Assembly (NCBI RefSeq): GCF_020829445.1
Contig: NZ_JAIVFV010000020.1
Span: forward strand, 1 to 63,120
Source of the DNA: Nostoc sp. CHAB 5836
GTDB taxonomy: Bacteria; Cyanobacteriota; Cyanobacteriia; Cyanobacteriales; Nostocaceae
Reading direction: 5' to 3'
Length of the DNA: 63,120 bases
The notes under the pieces: generated by a model
Databases searched by the model: none
What the model was told of the DNA's origin: nothing
Seen by the model: the letters and a program-made list of their open reading frames with translations, nothing else
Part shown: in pieces, positions 1-9,221 of the stretch
How positions within the stretch are numbered: position 1 is the stretch's first letter
How the letters are laid out: each line of letters begins with the position of its first letter
Translations under genes and position numbers: made by a program

Positions 1-108
1 AAAGCCTTGGTCGATAAACACGCAAGTTAGTTGCTCACCAATGGCTTTATACAGCAAGAAGGCCAAAGTAGAAGAATCCACTCCACCAGACAGCGCCAAC
101 AGCACCCT
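1..108 (-). CDS. guaA: GMP synthase fragment (ATP-pyrophosphatase domain, 5'-truncated, runs off window)
   Basis: Reading leftwards from about 108, the minus strand encodes [19 protein letters not shown] followed by a stretch ending FIDQGF at base 1. SGGVDSS is the PP-loop of N-type ATP pyrophosphatases, and the sequence around it fits my memory of cyanobacterial GMP synthase (XMP + ATP + glutamine to GMP). In GuaA a glutamine amidotransferase domain of about 200 residues should precede it; here the DNA changes at about 98-112 into hemagglutinin sequence in another frame. The frame stays open upstream to an ATG at 159-157 lying in hemagglutinin DNA, with a stop just before it, so a domain-only product is conceivable. 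The rest lies outside the window. The alternatives are a real rearrangement or an assembly join. Confidence 0.75.
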
Positions 109-2095
109 GTTCCACTTGGCTGAATACTGTACTACGGAAATTTTTTTCAGATTCGCCATCTACCAATACGCGATCGCGGGCATTAATGCTGATTTTACCA
201 GCATTTCCCTGTCCTAAAGTACTGGCGCTGAGTTGAGCGCCGTTGGTGATGGCTATACTACCTGCGTTAATCTCAATTCCATCTGATTTACCTACACCCC
301 CCTGTTCCACTTGGCTGAATACTTGACTCAGAAAATTGTTCCCAGATTCGCCATCTAGCAATACGCGATCGCGGGCAGTAATGCTGATTTTACCAGCATC
401 TCCTTCTCCTAAAGTACTGGCGCTAAGTTGAGCGCCGTTAGTAATGGCAACATTACCTGCGTTTGCGTTAATCTCAATTCCACCTGATTTACCTACAGCC
501 TCCTTTCCTACCTGGCTGAGTGCAGAACTGCGAAATCCTAAAGAAGATTCCCCGTCAAACACGACATTATCAGTGGCAGTCACTCGGATTGTACCCGAAT
601 TTCCTTTTCCGACAGTATTGGCTTCCAGATAACCGCCATCAGTCACCTCAACGGTACGTGCGTTAATCTCAATTCCACCTGAGTTACCTACAGCCTCCTT
701 TCCTACCTGGCTGAGTGCAGAACTGCGAAATCCTAAAGGAGCTCCGCTAAATACCACCTGATCAGTGGCAGTCACTCGGATTGTACCCGAATTTCCTTTT
801 CCGACAGTATTGGCTTCCAGATAACCGCCATCAGTTACCTCAACGGTACGTGCGTTAATCTCAATTCCACCTGAGTTACCTACAGCATCCTTTCCTAGTT
901 GGTTGAGTGCAGAACTGCGAAATCCGAAAGGAACTCCGCTAAATACCACCTGATCAGTGGCATTTATTTCGATATTTCCCGCCTGAGTTCCAGGTGAACC
1001 CAAGCCTGGGTTTATTCCAGCTAATAACTGACTTCCTCCCAAAACATTTACGTTACGACCGTTAATCGCAATACTACCGCCACTCCTATTCTGAACAACT
1101 GCTTCCTCAGAGAGTGCAACATTCACCACTGCTTGGTTAGAGAGGGATACATCAGCTCGTTCAACATCATTGGGAAAACTTAAAGAAGCTACTCTTGGGA
1201 TTCCTTGGGACTCTTGGACATTTAAACCGACTATTCCCGCACCAGTCAATCCTCCTAACTCAATGCGACCCCAAGCTACCTGCGACTTTCCACCATCAAG
1301 GATGACATTTCCACCGACCAGCGCCAAAGTGTTCTCCGGGAGTAAGGCAAGAACAGCAGATGATTGATTGACAATGCTTGCTGAATTCTCTCTCAAGCGC
1401 AATCCTACAGGAATATTCACTGTCAGCAGTGGCGGGGAAAGGGGGTTTGTGGCGCTAAACTCCAACCCATTATCAAACACTAGGCTATTTGCGGTAGAAG
1501 CTACAAAGGAACCTCCCATATCCAAACGGGCATTGGGGCCAAAGACAATTCCATTAGGATTAATGAAAAACAGGTTGGCTGGGCCCAAAACCCCCAGAGT
1601 TCTTAGAATATTCGAGGCATTACCTCCTGTCACCCTACTCAAAATATTCGTAATTCCGCCTGGATTTGTAAAATAGGCTCCTTTTTCAACAACATTAAAT
1701 TCTTTGAAGCTGTGGAATAAGTTGTTTCCTTGAATTGCTCCCCCATTAATCTGGTCAATAGGACTGCCATAAAGAGTGCCTTCTACTACAACTGAACTTT
1801 TATCGCCTAGAGTTCCATCAGGTGTAATTTCTGCTTTTGCTGGACAGGGAGCAATACAAGACAATAAAGCCAACACAAAATTCACCCCTATAGATAGCTG
1901 ACAATTCAGGTCATGTGGAAAAGCTAACACGAAACCTAACCCCCCAGCCCCCTTCCCTACAAGAGTTGGGGGAGAACTCAAAGCCTCTCCCCTTCCAGGG
2001 GAGAGGTTTGGAGAGAGGTTTTTGATATGACCTGAATTGTCAGCTATAGATAGAAGTAAAGTATTGGATAGGAGCGATCGCTTGGGATGTTGCAT
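47..2095 (-). CDS. Two-partner-secretion hemagglutinin (TpsA), 3'-truncated and carrying an in-frame MITE
   Basis: A TPS-type exoprotein of 682 residues. After the leader come the hemagglutinin N-terminal domain ([10 protein letters not shown], the NPNGIVFG motif, [10 protein letters not shown]), then repeats of about 62-65 residues rich in GGIEINA and [10 protein letters not shown], expected to form a right-handed beta-helix outside the cell. The leader is split: [17 protein letters not shown] and [19 protein letters not shown] are separated by 52 residues encoded by a 146-bp inverted-repeat element plus a 10-bp target duplication. A GTG just downstream of the insertion could start an intact signal peptide. 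The C-terminus is abnormal: after [10 protein letters not shown] the repeat stops and the frame enters guaA DNA, ending at a TAA at 47-49. The usual C-terminal Cys-containing segment with RGGLP, present in the second TpsA of this window, is absent. Its likely transporter is encoded 51 bp upstream. Confidence 0.85.
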   Translation of the reverse strand: MQHPKRSLLSNTLLLSIADNSGHIKNLSPNLSPGRGEALSSPPTLVGKGAGGLGFVLAFPHDLNCQLSIGVNFVLALLSCIAPCPAKAEITPDGTLGDKSSVVVEGTLYGSPIDQINGGAIQGNNLFHSFKEFNVVEKGAYFTNPGGITNILSRVTGGNASNILRTLGVLGPANLFFINPNGIVFGPNARLDMGGSFVASTANSLVFDNGLEFSATNPLSPPLLTVNIPVGLRLRENSASIVNQSSAVLALLPENTLALVGGNVILDGGKSQVAWGRIELGGLTGAGIVGLNVQESQGIPRVASLSFPNDVERADVSLSNQAVVNVALSEEAVVQNRSGGSIAINGRNVNVLGGSQLLAGINPGLGSPGTQAGNIEINATDQVVFSGVPFGFRSSALNQLGKDAVGNSGGIEINARTVEVTDGGYLEANTVGKGNSGTIRVTATDQVVFSGAPLGFRSSALSQVGKEAVGNSGGIEINARTVEVTDGGYLEANTVGKGNSGTIRVTATDNVVFDGESSLGFRSSALSQVGKEAVGKSGGIEINANAGNVAITNGAQLSASTLGEGDAGKISITARDRVLLDGESGNNFLSQVFSQVEQGGVGKSDGIEINAGSIAITNGAQLSASTLGQGNAGKISINARDRVLVDGESEKNFRSTVFSQVEQGAVGAVWWSGFFYFGLLAV
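465..1043 (-). repeat. Near-identical 192-195-bp tandem repeats inside tpsA
   Basis: The 16-mer GCGTTAATCTCAATTC recurs on the plus strand at 465, 660 and 852. The DNA between copies is nearly identical and encodes repeats of 64-65 residues containing [20 protein letters not shown]. The conservation at DNA level points to recent duplication or gene conversion. Confidence 0.85.
1898..2043. mobile_element. 146-bp MITE (CTGACAATTCAGG ends, 10-bp TSD) inside tpsA
   Basis: The ends are CTGACAATTCAGGTCAT and ATGACCTGAATTGTCAG, perfect inverted repeats. It is flanked by direct repeats CTATAGATAG at 1888-1897 and 2044-2053. The net insertion is 156 bp, or 52 codons, so the hemagglutinin frame is kept. 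No transposase is encoded. A copy of identical length and identical duplication size lies at 30849-30994. Confidence 0.92.
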
Positions 2096-2146
2096 AATTT
2101 TTGACTTCTAAACCTTTGTTAATCAGAGATTTTGTGGCAAAAAATT

Positions 2147-4024
2147 TTAAAAAGGATTCGCAACTATTGAGAAATAAATACCGTCTTCCTGCAAAGTCCT
2201 GCCTCTGTCTTGAATATCTGTCAATGGAATGCCATAATCAAGGCGAACATTCAGGCGATCGCCCATTTGCCACTGTAAACCCAATCCCAACCCCAGCAAA
2301 GTATTCGGATTTGGGTCTGCATTGCCAGAACTATTCCAACCCACACCAAAATCAATAAACGGCACTACTTGCAAAACTCCTCCGACGTTTTTTAGCCGCA
2401 GTACTGGTAATTGTACTTCTGCTGATGCAAAAAAGCCGTTATCTGTCAAGAGAATATCTTGTCGATAACCCCGAACACTACCCAGACCACCCAGCCCAAA
2501 TTGCTCTAAAGGCACAAGGGCACGGGTTGAGAATTGCAGGTCAGAACGGATCACCAGTAAAGTCTGCGGTGCTAAAAGTCGCACGTATTGTCCTTGCCCC
2601 CGCCAAGAAAAAAACCGACTATCAGGAGCCTCATTGTTGACGGTAGCATTGAAAATATCTAAACCCAGGTTAAATTGAGAGCGCAGGCCTAAGGCTTCTT
2701 GAAAATTCCGCTGCTGATATTCTTGGAAGAATTGTAAAGCAAAGATGCGGGTTTCTCCCTGTTCATTAGCACCTGCTGACAGGGGAAAACCGCTACCTCG
2801 CAGTTGAGATTTGCTTTCTTGTCGTAACGCGGATAGACCCACAGCAAATTCTCTGTTGGGAGATAAGATTAAAGGTTGACGAAAACCTAACTCGAAGTAA
2901 TTGGAATTACCAATGATATCTAGGCGGTCAAAGGGTGGTTCGACAATTTCAGTACTGGTCAACCCACCTCTAAGGGTAATTGTGCCATTCCTAGGATTAA
3001 CAGGTATATTGTAGCGCAAGTCAAAGGTGTTGCTACCATCAGTATTGATATATTCCAGATTCAAGCCATCGCCAAAACCGAATAAATTTCCTTCGTTAAT
3101 GCGGACACCGCGTCGTAAGCTGCCAACACTAGGCGCACGACCATTATCTAGAAAAAATTCTGTATTAAAGGAGTCGGCTTCTACTACCTTGACTGTGAGT
3201 AAACTTAATTCCGGACGCGATCCAGCAGACAATTCGGCTGATATATTCTGAATTAGGGGGTCAAGTTGCAATAGTTGCAAAGCTGACAGTAAACGCTTTT
3301 GATTTAAGGGTCTAGCGGTGGCAATAGCTAATCGGCTACGGATGTAGTTCGAGTTCAACCGTCGTGTACCCGTCACCGCAATTTCTTCTAGCCCACCTTC
3401 AATAATCTGGATTTTGACAACAGATCCCTGTTGAGATAAGGTTTGACCAGCCGGAATCACAGCACCACAATTAATATACCCTGCATCGGTATACAGTTTG
3501 GCGATCGCAGCCTCAACTTGTAGTAATTCTACAAAGGTTAGCGATCGCTTAGTAAATTGGGCAGTAACTTTAGTTAACTTTTCGTCGCTAAATGCCGTGT
3601 TCCCATCAAACTCAAATTTGCTAACGACGATACTTTCAGGAAGGTCTAAGGGTTCTTCAGAGGAGGGAAATGTTTGAGGAGGAAGTTCAAGGAAAGGTTC
3701 TGGTGGTGGCTGTGGGATTGGGATTGGCTGTTTTGGCTTTGAGTCGAGAACCTGAGACAAAATTGGGTCTAATCTTAGTTGCTTCAACTTTGATAAGCCT
3801 GTTGTCAGTACAGGAATCCGACGGAATTGATCCTGGTTCGTCAACAGACGAGTTTCTGACAAAGCTAAGGTTTCAATTTTTTCAACAGACTTTCTCTGAC
3901 TTTTAATAGCCAAGACATCAGCCAAGGCACTACCCTCGTTCAAAGCAACTAACACTCCTAAAATTCTGGCAAATTTTAGAGCTAGTGTTAAATCCCAGAA
4001 GCATACACAGCATATTTTCCCCAT
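2147..4024 (-). CDS. TpsB outer-membrane transporter (ShlB/FhaC/HecB family)
   Basis: Expected to be the outer-membrane pore that secretes the hemagglutinin encoded just downstream on the same strand (51-bp gap). The 625 residues contain a hydrophobic N-terminal segment (about 10-35), a proline-rich linker (IPIPQPPPEP), POTRA-type sequence starting VVSKFEFDGNTAFSDEKL, a second POTRA-like region (VTGTRRLNSNYIRSRLA) and a C-terminal 16-strand-type beta-barrel. The barrel carries GSVRGYRQD, which matches the conserved VRGY/F motif of the loop that enters the pore, and the protein ends in Phe as outer-membrane proteins usually do. The length is normal for the family. It resembles the second TpsB of this window throughout, so the two pairs are probably paralogous. 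Confidence 0.92.
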   Translation of the reverse strand: MGKICCVCFWDLTLALKFARILGVLVALNEGSALADVLAIKSQRKSVEKIETLALSETRLLTNQDQFRRIPVLTTGLSKLKQLRLDPILSQVLDSKPKQPIPIPQPPPEPFLELPPQTFPSSEEPLDLPESIVVSKFEFDGNTAFSDEKLTKVTAQFTKRSLTFVELLQVEAAIAKLYTDAGYINCGAVIPAGQTLSQQGSVVKIQIIEGGLEEIAVTGTRRLNSNYIRSRLAIATARPLNQKRLLSALQLLQLDPLIQNISAELSAGSRPELSLLTVKVVEADSFNTEFFLDNGRAPSVGSLRRGVRINEGNLFGFGDGLNLEYINTDGSNTFDLRYNIPVNPRNGTITLRGGLTSTEIVEPPFDRLDIIGNSNYFELGFRQPLILSPNREFAVGLSALRQESKSQLRGSGFPLSAGANEQGETRIFALQFFQEYQQRNFQEALGLRSQFNLGLDIFNATVNNEAPDSRFFSWRGQGQYVRLLAPQTLLVIRSDLQFSTRALVPLEQFGLGGLGSVRGYRQDILLTDNGFFASAEVQLPVLRLKNVGGVLQVVPFIDFGVGWNSSGNADPNPNTLLGLGLGLQWQMGDRLNVRLDYGIPLTDIQDRGRTLQEDGIYFSIVANPF

Positions 4025-4123
4025 TTTTATGAAAAAGATGACTATTTTTTAAATCATTCTGCCACCACCATAGTCAGACAAGCAAAGAACTCTAATTTAC
4101 AGCAATTTATCACCTCTTTAACC

Positions 4124-4238
4124 CAATACGCTTGGGATAAGACTAAAACCGTTGTCCAGTGGACAGTGTAGAGACGTTGCAATGCAACGTCTCTACAGGC
4201 CTATGGTTCTCGAGAAAATCCTTAACCCAACCGTATTG
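4124..4238. mobile_element. 115-bp inverted-repeat element, CAATAC ends, 10-bp TSD
   Basis: It runs from CAATACGCTTGGG to CCCAACCGTATTG and is flanked by perfect 10-bp direct repeats CTCTTTAACC at 4114-4123 and 4239-4248. The interior has a GTAGAGACGTTGCAATGC palindrome. It has no coding capacity. Confidence 0.9.
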
Positions 4239-4274
4239 CTCTTTAACCCGGATTTCTCATGAGCGATCAAAAGT

Positions 4275-4622
4275 TAATACCAATTCTTTGTGAAGTTGCA
4301 TAGAATTTGACCCCACACGCCGGATGCACAACGAAGGGGAGACCCCAGACGCTCTCTACGAGACGCTAAAAGCGAAGGCAGACTCGCTCTCCGTGGCGCT
4401 ATGCGCTAGCCTCTACCCTTGGGAGAAGGGGAGAGGCTAGCGCCAACTCTTAGGAGACACTACGTGAACGCGGAGCGTCTCCTAAGAGTTGGCAGAAGAC
4501 CACACTGGCTCCCGAAAGTCGCCTCACGAAGAGCGAAGAGGGGAAAATCCAGTTCCCTCCCCGAAATCGGGGAGGGTTAGGGTGGGGTTCTTTATTATGC
4601 AGCTTCATATTAAATTGGTATA
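4275..4622. mobile_element. About 350-bp inverted-repeat element with TAATACCAATT ends
   Basis: The left end TAATACCAATTCTTTGTGAA pairs with the right end TTCATATTAAATTGGTATA. The interior is packed with hairpins, including GAGGCTAGCG and a long inverted repeat around CTCTTAGGAGAC. It fills the gap between tpsB and the RTX gene together with the 4124-4238 element. No gene is seen here. Confidence 0.7.
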
Positions 4623-4682
4623 AGTGCTAAAGAAACACCTCACAAACCATACCGCCTGGGGATGGTAGAGCGCTAATCACGA

Positions 4683-7664
4683 TTAAACAACTATAAAATT
4701 GTCTTCGGTTAGTGGCAGTCCACTCTTGATTTGTGCAAATTGTACCTGAGTAAACTTGCTTTCACTGCCATCAAGGTCAAAGTATAGCGCACCTGTAGTA
4801 TCGTCATAGATAAATCTTTGAGCCCTCGTTGTTGCAGATACTCCAAGGGTAAAGTCCGTATCAAAGTTTAAGTCGCCACCAAAATTATCAGCTGATAGCT
4901 GAATGAAATCATAAATGGGGCTGAAGTTATAAAGAGTATCAGTGCCTTGATTGTAACTATCGAAAACAAAGATATCAGTACCATCCCCTCCATAAAGGCC
5001 GTCATTTCCGTTGCCACCATTGAAAATGTTATTACCTAAAGCCTCAGAAGCACTAATATAATCATTGCCATCGCCACCATTGACTAGGCTATCCCCTGTT
5101 GAAGAAACAACCAAGAAATCGTCACCTGTCCCCCCATCTATGGTATCATTACCACCACCACCACCGTAGAGAGAATCGTCGCCACCTCTGCCTACAATAT
5201 TGTCATCGTAGTCTGTACCACTGACATATAATCGTTCAATATTCTTGTAGCTAACCCGATTCGTGCCTAGGGTAATAGAACCACTGTTATTGATGGAATT
5301 GAAAGTCGAAACTATCCCCTCGCCCTCCGCAGCTTGGTAGTTAGAGAACAACAACAAATCGTTACCTGCACCCCCGTCGATGGTATCTTTGCTGCCACTA
5401 CCGCCGCCCCCGTAGAGGGAATCGTTGCCATTGCTTCCTACAATATTGTCATCGTAGACAGTACCGGAGATATCTAATCTTTCGATATTCTTGTAGCTAA
5501 CGACATTTGTGCCTATCCTCATTGAGCCAATGTTAGTAGTAGCATTAAAAGTCGAAGTGATTCCCTGGGTACTTTGATAGTTAGACAACCATAACAAATC
5601 GTTACCTATACCCCCATCGATGGTATCATTGCCATCTATGCTCCCAGTGATGGTATCATTACCATTGCTCCCCACAATATCGTCATTGTAGACAGTACCA
5701 TCTATGTTTAATCCTTCGATATTCTTGTAGCTAACCAAAATCGTATCCGCCCTAATCGAGCCTTGATTAGTGATACTATTGAACGTCGAAGTGATTCCCT
5801 TGGTAGCATAGATATACGAAACGCTCAACAAATCTTGACCTGTATCCCCATCTACTGTTTGAGTCAGTAAATCAGAGGGAGAAGTATATAGGACGAAAGA
5901 GAGAGAATCATCGCCATCCCCTCCATTAAGAGTGTTATTGCCAAAAACTTCATCAGGGCTTCCGGAGTAATCATAGTAGCTAGAGATGGAGAGATTATCA
6001 TTGCCATCGCCACCATTGAGTAGGTTATCGCCTGTTGAATAATTAGCACTTAAAGTATCGTCACCAGTACCACCGTTGAGGGTGTTATTGCCAGAGGTGG
6101 CAAATCCGTATCTGTCACCAGAATTGCTAGAGGTGGAGAGATAATCATTGCCATCGCCAGCATTGAGTAGGTTGTCGCCTGTGGAATAATCAGCACTTAA
6201 GGTATCGTCATCAGCACCACCGTTGAGGGTGTTATTGCCAGAAGAGGCATTAGTATATCCCTCGAAGTCGTTGTGATCCCCAGAGGCGGAGAGATTATCA
6301 TTGCCATCATCTCCATTGAGGATGTTATTACCTGTTGAAGAGCTAACAGTTAATTCATCAGTACCATTACCACCGTTAAGGATATTATCGCTTGTTGAAT
6401 AATCAAGCCTCAACTCATCGTCACCTTCACCGCCAAAAATCCGATCATTGCCATAACTCGTATCATTGCCACTACTACCCCCAAAGAGATAATCGTTGCC
6501 ATTAGTTCCTACAATATTGTCATTGTAGGTTGTACCATAGATATCTAATCCTTCGATATTGTTGTAGTTAAGCTCAGTCCTCCCAGCCGTAATCGATCCA
6601 CTGTTAGTACCAGCATTAAAAGTCGAAGTTATTCCCTCCGTAGCATTGATAAAACTTACTGTTAAAAAATCCTCACCTATCCCTCCATCTACTGTTTGAG
6701 TTACTAAGGAAGACGGGGCAATATCTGGGATCATCAAAAAGAAGTCATCGTTGCCATCCTCTCCATTGAGGATGTTATTACCTGTTAAAAATTCAGTACT
6801 GAAGGTATCATCACCAGCACCACCATTGAGGGTGTTATTACCTGTTGAATAATTACCACTTAAGGTATCATCACCAGCACCACCATTGAGGATTTTATTC
6901 CCTGTTGAATCATCAGCATTTAAGTTATCATTACCACCACCACCAATCAGGGAATCATTCCCCATACCAGCAATCAGGGTATCATCGCCCACACCACCAA
7001 TCAGAGTATCATTGCCTGCACCACCTCGCAGCAAATCGTTGGCACTCATGCCATCGATACGGTCATTGCCCCCCTGACCATTGATGACATCGCTGAAGCT
7101 TTCTAAACCCATAAAGTTGTTGTCGAGGTCATTGAGGAAAATCACCGTGTTCTTGATATCCAGGCTCGTTTGAGTCGAGTCGGCATCTAGGACATTAAAG
7201 CTGTTGGTGATGCTAGTTTGCCCTGCAAACAGGATATTGCCGATCGCTGGTCTTGCTTGAGAAACTCCCAGGTTTTTCAAGTTTTCTAATTGGAAGTTTT
7301 GCAGGATGACTGTTGTATCATCTGTATCATCTACTGTTTCAAAGCTGATTTCCAAATTGTTACCATTCTGGGTCAGCAGCATATTTCGGGCAGTTAAGTC
7401 ATAGCTTTGGAATTGGATAGTATCCACTTCGGCAATGACTGCTGCTGAGGGATTGGTATCTTTACCCACTCCACTGAAGTCCGTAATGGTATCTGTGCCG
7501 TCACCGGAATTGTAAACAAATATATCCTTGCCATTGCCACCAGTCAGGGTGTCATTGCCCTCGTTACCTGTAATCGTATCGTTACCTGCTTTACCATTAA
7601 TCGTGTCCGCTAAATTATCACCCACTAGGGTATTATTACCATTGGTTCCAATGATATTTGCCAT
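4683..7664 (-). CDS. RTX-type hemolysin-like calcium-binding repeat protein
   Basis: A secreted-type protein of 993 residues built almost wholly of RTX nonapeptides (for example [17 protein letters not shown]) that bind Ca2+ in parallel beta-rolls. Longer internal blocks recur several times: GITSTFN followed by SYKNIE(R/G)[11 protein letters not shown] and GNDTI. There is no N-terminal signal peptide, which fits type I secretion with an uncleaved C-terminal signal; no ABC/HlyD/TolC exporter is adjacent. The start is placed at 7664 (MANIIGTNG) because GAGG stands 11 bp upstream; an upstream in-frame start at 7703 lacks such support. The repeats say little about activity: surface-layer protein, enzyme scaffold and cytolysin are all possible. 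Confidence 0.88.
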   Translation of the reverse strand: MANIIGTNGNNTLVGDNLADTINGKAGNDTITGNEGNDTLTGGNGKDIFVYNSGDGTDTITDFSGVGKDTNPSAAVIAEVDTIQFQSYDLTARNMLLTQNGNNLEISFETVDDTDDTTVILQNFQLENLKNLGVSQARPAIGNILFAGQTSITNSFNVLDADSTQTSLDIKNTVIFLNDLDNNFMGLESFSDVINGQGGNDRIDGMSANDLLRGGAGNDTLIGGVGDDTLIAGMGNDSLIGGGGNDNLNADDSTGNKILNGGAGDDTLSGNYSTGNNTLNGGAGDDTFSTEFLTGNNILNGEDGNDDFFLMIPDIAPSSLVTQTVDGGIGEDFLTVSFINATEGITSTFNAGTNSGSITAGRTELNYNNIEGLDIYGTTYNDNIVGTNGNDYLFGGSSGNDTSYGNDRIFGGEGDDELRLDYSTSDNILNGGNGTDELTVSSSTGNNILNGDDGNDNLSASGDHNDFEGYTNASSGNNTLNGGADDDTLSADYSTGDNLLNAGDGNDYLSTSSNSGDRYGFATSGNNTLNGGTGDDTLSANYSTGDNLLNGGDGNDNLSISSYYDYSGSPDEVFGNNTLNGGDGDDSLSFVLYTSPSDLLTQTVDGDTGQDLLSVSYIYATKGITSTFNSITNQGSIRADTILVSYKNIEGLNIDGTVYNDDIVGSNGNDTITGSIDGNDTIDGGIGNDLLWLSNYQSTQGITSTFNATTNIGSMRIGTNVVSYKNIERLDISGTVYDDNIVGSNGNDSLYGGGGSGSKDTIDGGAGNDLLLFSNYQAAEGEGIVSTFNSINNSGSITLGTNRVSYKNIERLYVSGTDYDDNIVGRGGDDSLYGGGGGNDTIDGGTGDDFLVVSSTGDSLVNGGDGNDYISASEALGNNIFNGGNGNDGLYGGDGTDIFVFDSYNQGTDTLYNFSPIYDFIQLSADNFGGDLNFDTDFTLGVSATTRAQRFIYDDTTGALYFDLDGSESKFTQVQFAQIKSGLPLTEDNFIVV

Positions 7665-7809
7665 AACTTTACTTACCTCAATTGATTTTTTCAGTAACTT
7701 CACTTTTCAATTTACATTTTGTGCTGTTTTAGGGCACAGAGAATTTGCCGACATTTGACGTTTTCGGCATACTTCATACATCACCATTGAGGCTCAGTAA
7801 TATTTCTCT

Positions 7810-7994
7810 CAATACTGCGTAGGTTTTTAATATTTGTAGGTTGGGTTGAGCTCGTGTTTTACCCAACAAACCCCGCTCTTAGGTTGGGTTTCGTTCCTCA
7901 AACGCCACGTGCTTCAAGTCGGGGAACCCGCCCAACGCAGTGGCTCCCCAACCTACACATTTTTTATTTTTTTGCCAAAACCTACGCAGTATTG
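7810..7994. mobile_element. 185-bp element, CAATACTGCGTAGG ends, 10-bp TSD
   Basis: The terminal inverted repeats are CAATACTGCGTAGGTTTT and AAAACCTACGCAGTATTG. It is flanked by ATATTTCTCT at 7800-7809 and 7995-8004. The inside carries the inverted pair GTAGGTTGGGTT/AACCCAACCTAC with interruptions. A relative lies at 56420-56558. Confidence 0.9.
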
Positions 7995-8343
7995 ATATTT
8001 CTCTAAGACTTACCCCTGGACTGACTTCTATGTAAAAATTCTCTTAGCTGTCTCAAACCATTTAATAACCTTAAAATAACTGTACAGTTAATATCTTACT
8101 TAGATGTCTATACTTAAAGAGGCGTCTTTGCATACTCTTCACATAATTTGCCGATAAGTGTATAAATATAACTACTGAGCTTTGTGTGTTCTTCATATTC
8201 TTCTATGCGCAGGTCAGGGAACAGGGAAAAAAGCAATAAAGGTGTACTGAGTTTTTTTCAAAAATCAAGTAGGAGTTTTATATATACTAAAAACGGTTTA
8301 GGGCTTTACTTTTAAAATCGCTAAGACATAAAACTGAACAAGG

Positions 8344-8518
8344 TAGGACTAGCCTTTTCAAGGTGAGTAAAAATTTTGGTCAATAAATTCCTCTTTCAGA
8401 TCTATCCCCGTGTGGAGTGGAACTTCTAGTCAGATAAATTACTCTTAGTCTTCAAGGGCACGGAGAACCACGAGGGAAAAAAGAGATTTTACGAGTCACC
8501 TTGAAAGGGGTAGTCCTA
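8344..8518. mobile_element. 175-bp element, TAGGACT ends, 5-bp TSD CAAGG
   Basis: The ends TAGGACTAGCCTTTTCAAGG and CCTTGAAAGGGGTAGTCCTA form an imperfect inverted repeat of over 20 bp. CAAGG occurs on both sides (8339-8343, 8519-8523). It is non-coding. Confidence 0.85.
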
Positions 8519-8805
8519 CAAGGGTATTCTGACGACTCAGGTCTTTATTCTGTTTCGACAAATACAATACTTCACAAGCAACCTGCATAATTTAGATTTA
8601 ATTATATGTATAGTGAACAGACTTGTTTGAAAACTTGACAGAGTAAGAATATAGCCGACTCTCAGAGAATTAAGGAAATATCTTGTAGAACAAGTAGCAA
8701 AAGGAATTCATCATCAACTCAAGTTAATTAAAAGACTAGGATATGGCTTTCGTAACTTTAGCAATTTTCGATTACGCAGCTTATTCAACTGGAATTTTAC
8801 TATTA

Positions 8806-9093
8806 TAGGACTTACGCAAGTGTCACAAAAAATCAAAGCTTTTAGTTGGGAGCATCTCACCTTTGCAAATATACCTGGCGATTAGAAATCACGGCTATAC
8901 AGACAAAACCCACCGACCTGGGTTTCAAATTCTTTGAGTTTGCGTAGGCGGACGAAAGTTTGTGTAGCCGCGAATTCCATTGGCCAGATCAAGCGTGTTT
9001 TTACACTCATTGAGATGCTCCCCTTTTAGTTTGTAGTGAGGACTTTAGTCCTCACTACAAACTAAAAATAATATGCCAGTTGCGTAAGTCCTA
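8806..9093. mobile_element. 288-bp element, TAGGACTTACGCAA ends, 5-bp TSD TATTA
   Basis: The inverted ends are TAGGACTTACGCAA and TTGCGTAAGTCCTA, flanked by TATTA at 8801-8805 and 9094-9098. The interior holds a GTAGTGAGGACTTTAGTCCT hairpin and a block (ACCCACCGACCTGGG) shared with the element at 17248-17420. Confidence 0.88.
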
Positions 9094-9221
9094 TATTAAC
9101 TATCCATAAAAGTAGCCGAAGAATCCAAAAATGTTACATGAATGATAAAATTGGACTTGGATAACTCAAATAAAAAAATAATCTGTTTTACTTTGATAAC
9201 TTATATATATTCCCTTTGATT

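Larger units (their letters stand above)
7665..9221. other. 1.55-kb gene-free region made largely of nested small elements
   Basis: No convincing gene is visible. Three delimited inverted-repeat elements (7810-7994, 8344-8518, 8806-9093) account for about 650 bp. The stretch 8005-8340 is AT-rich and may hold the divergent promoters of the RTX gene; 8520-8800 shows nothing recognisable. Confidence 0.7.

Noticed and set aside
465..1043. Diversity-generating retroelement variable region in tpsA repeats
   Set aside because: Differences between units are not concentrated at adenines and no reverse transcriptase is encoded in the window.
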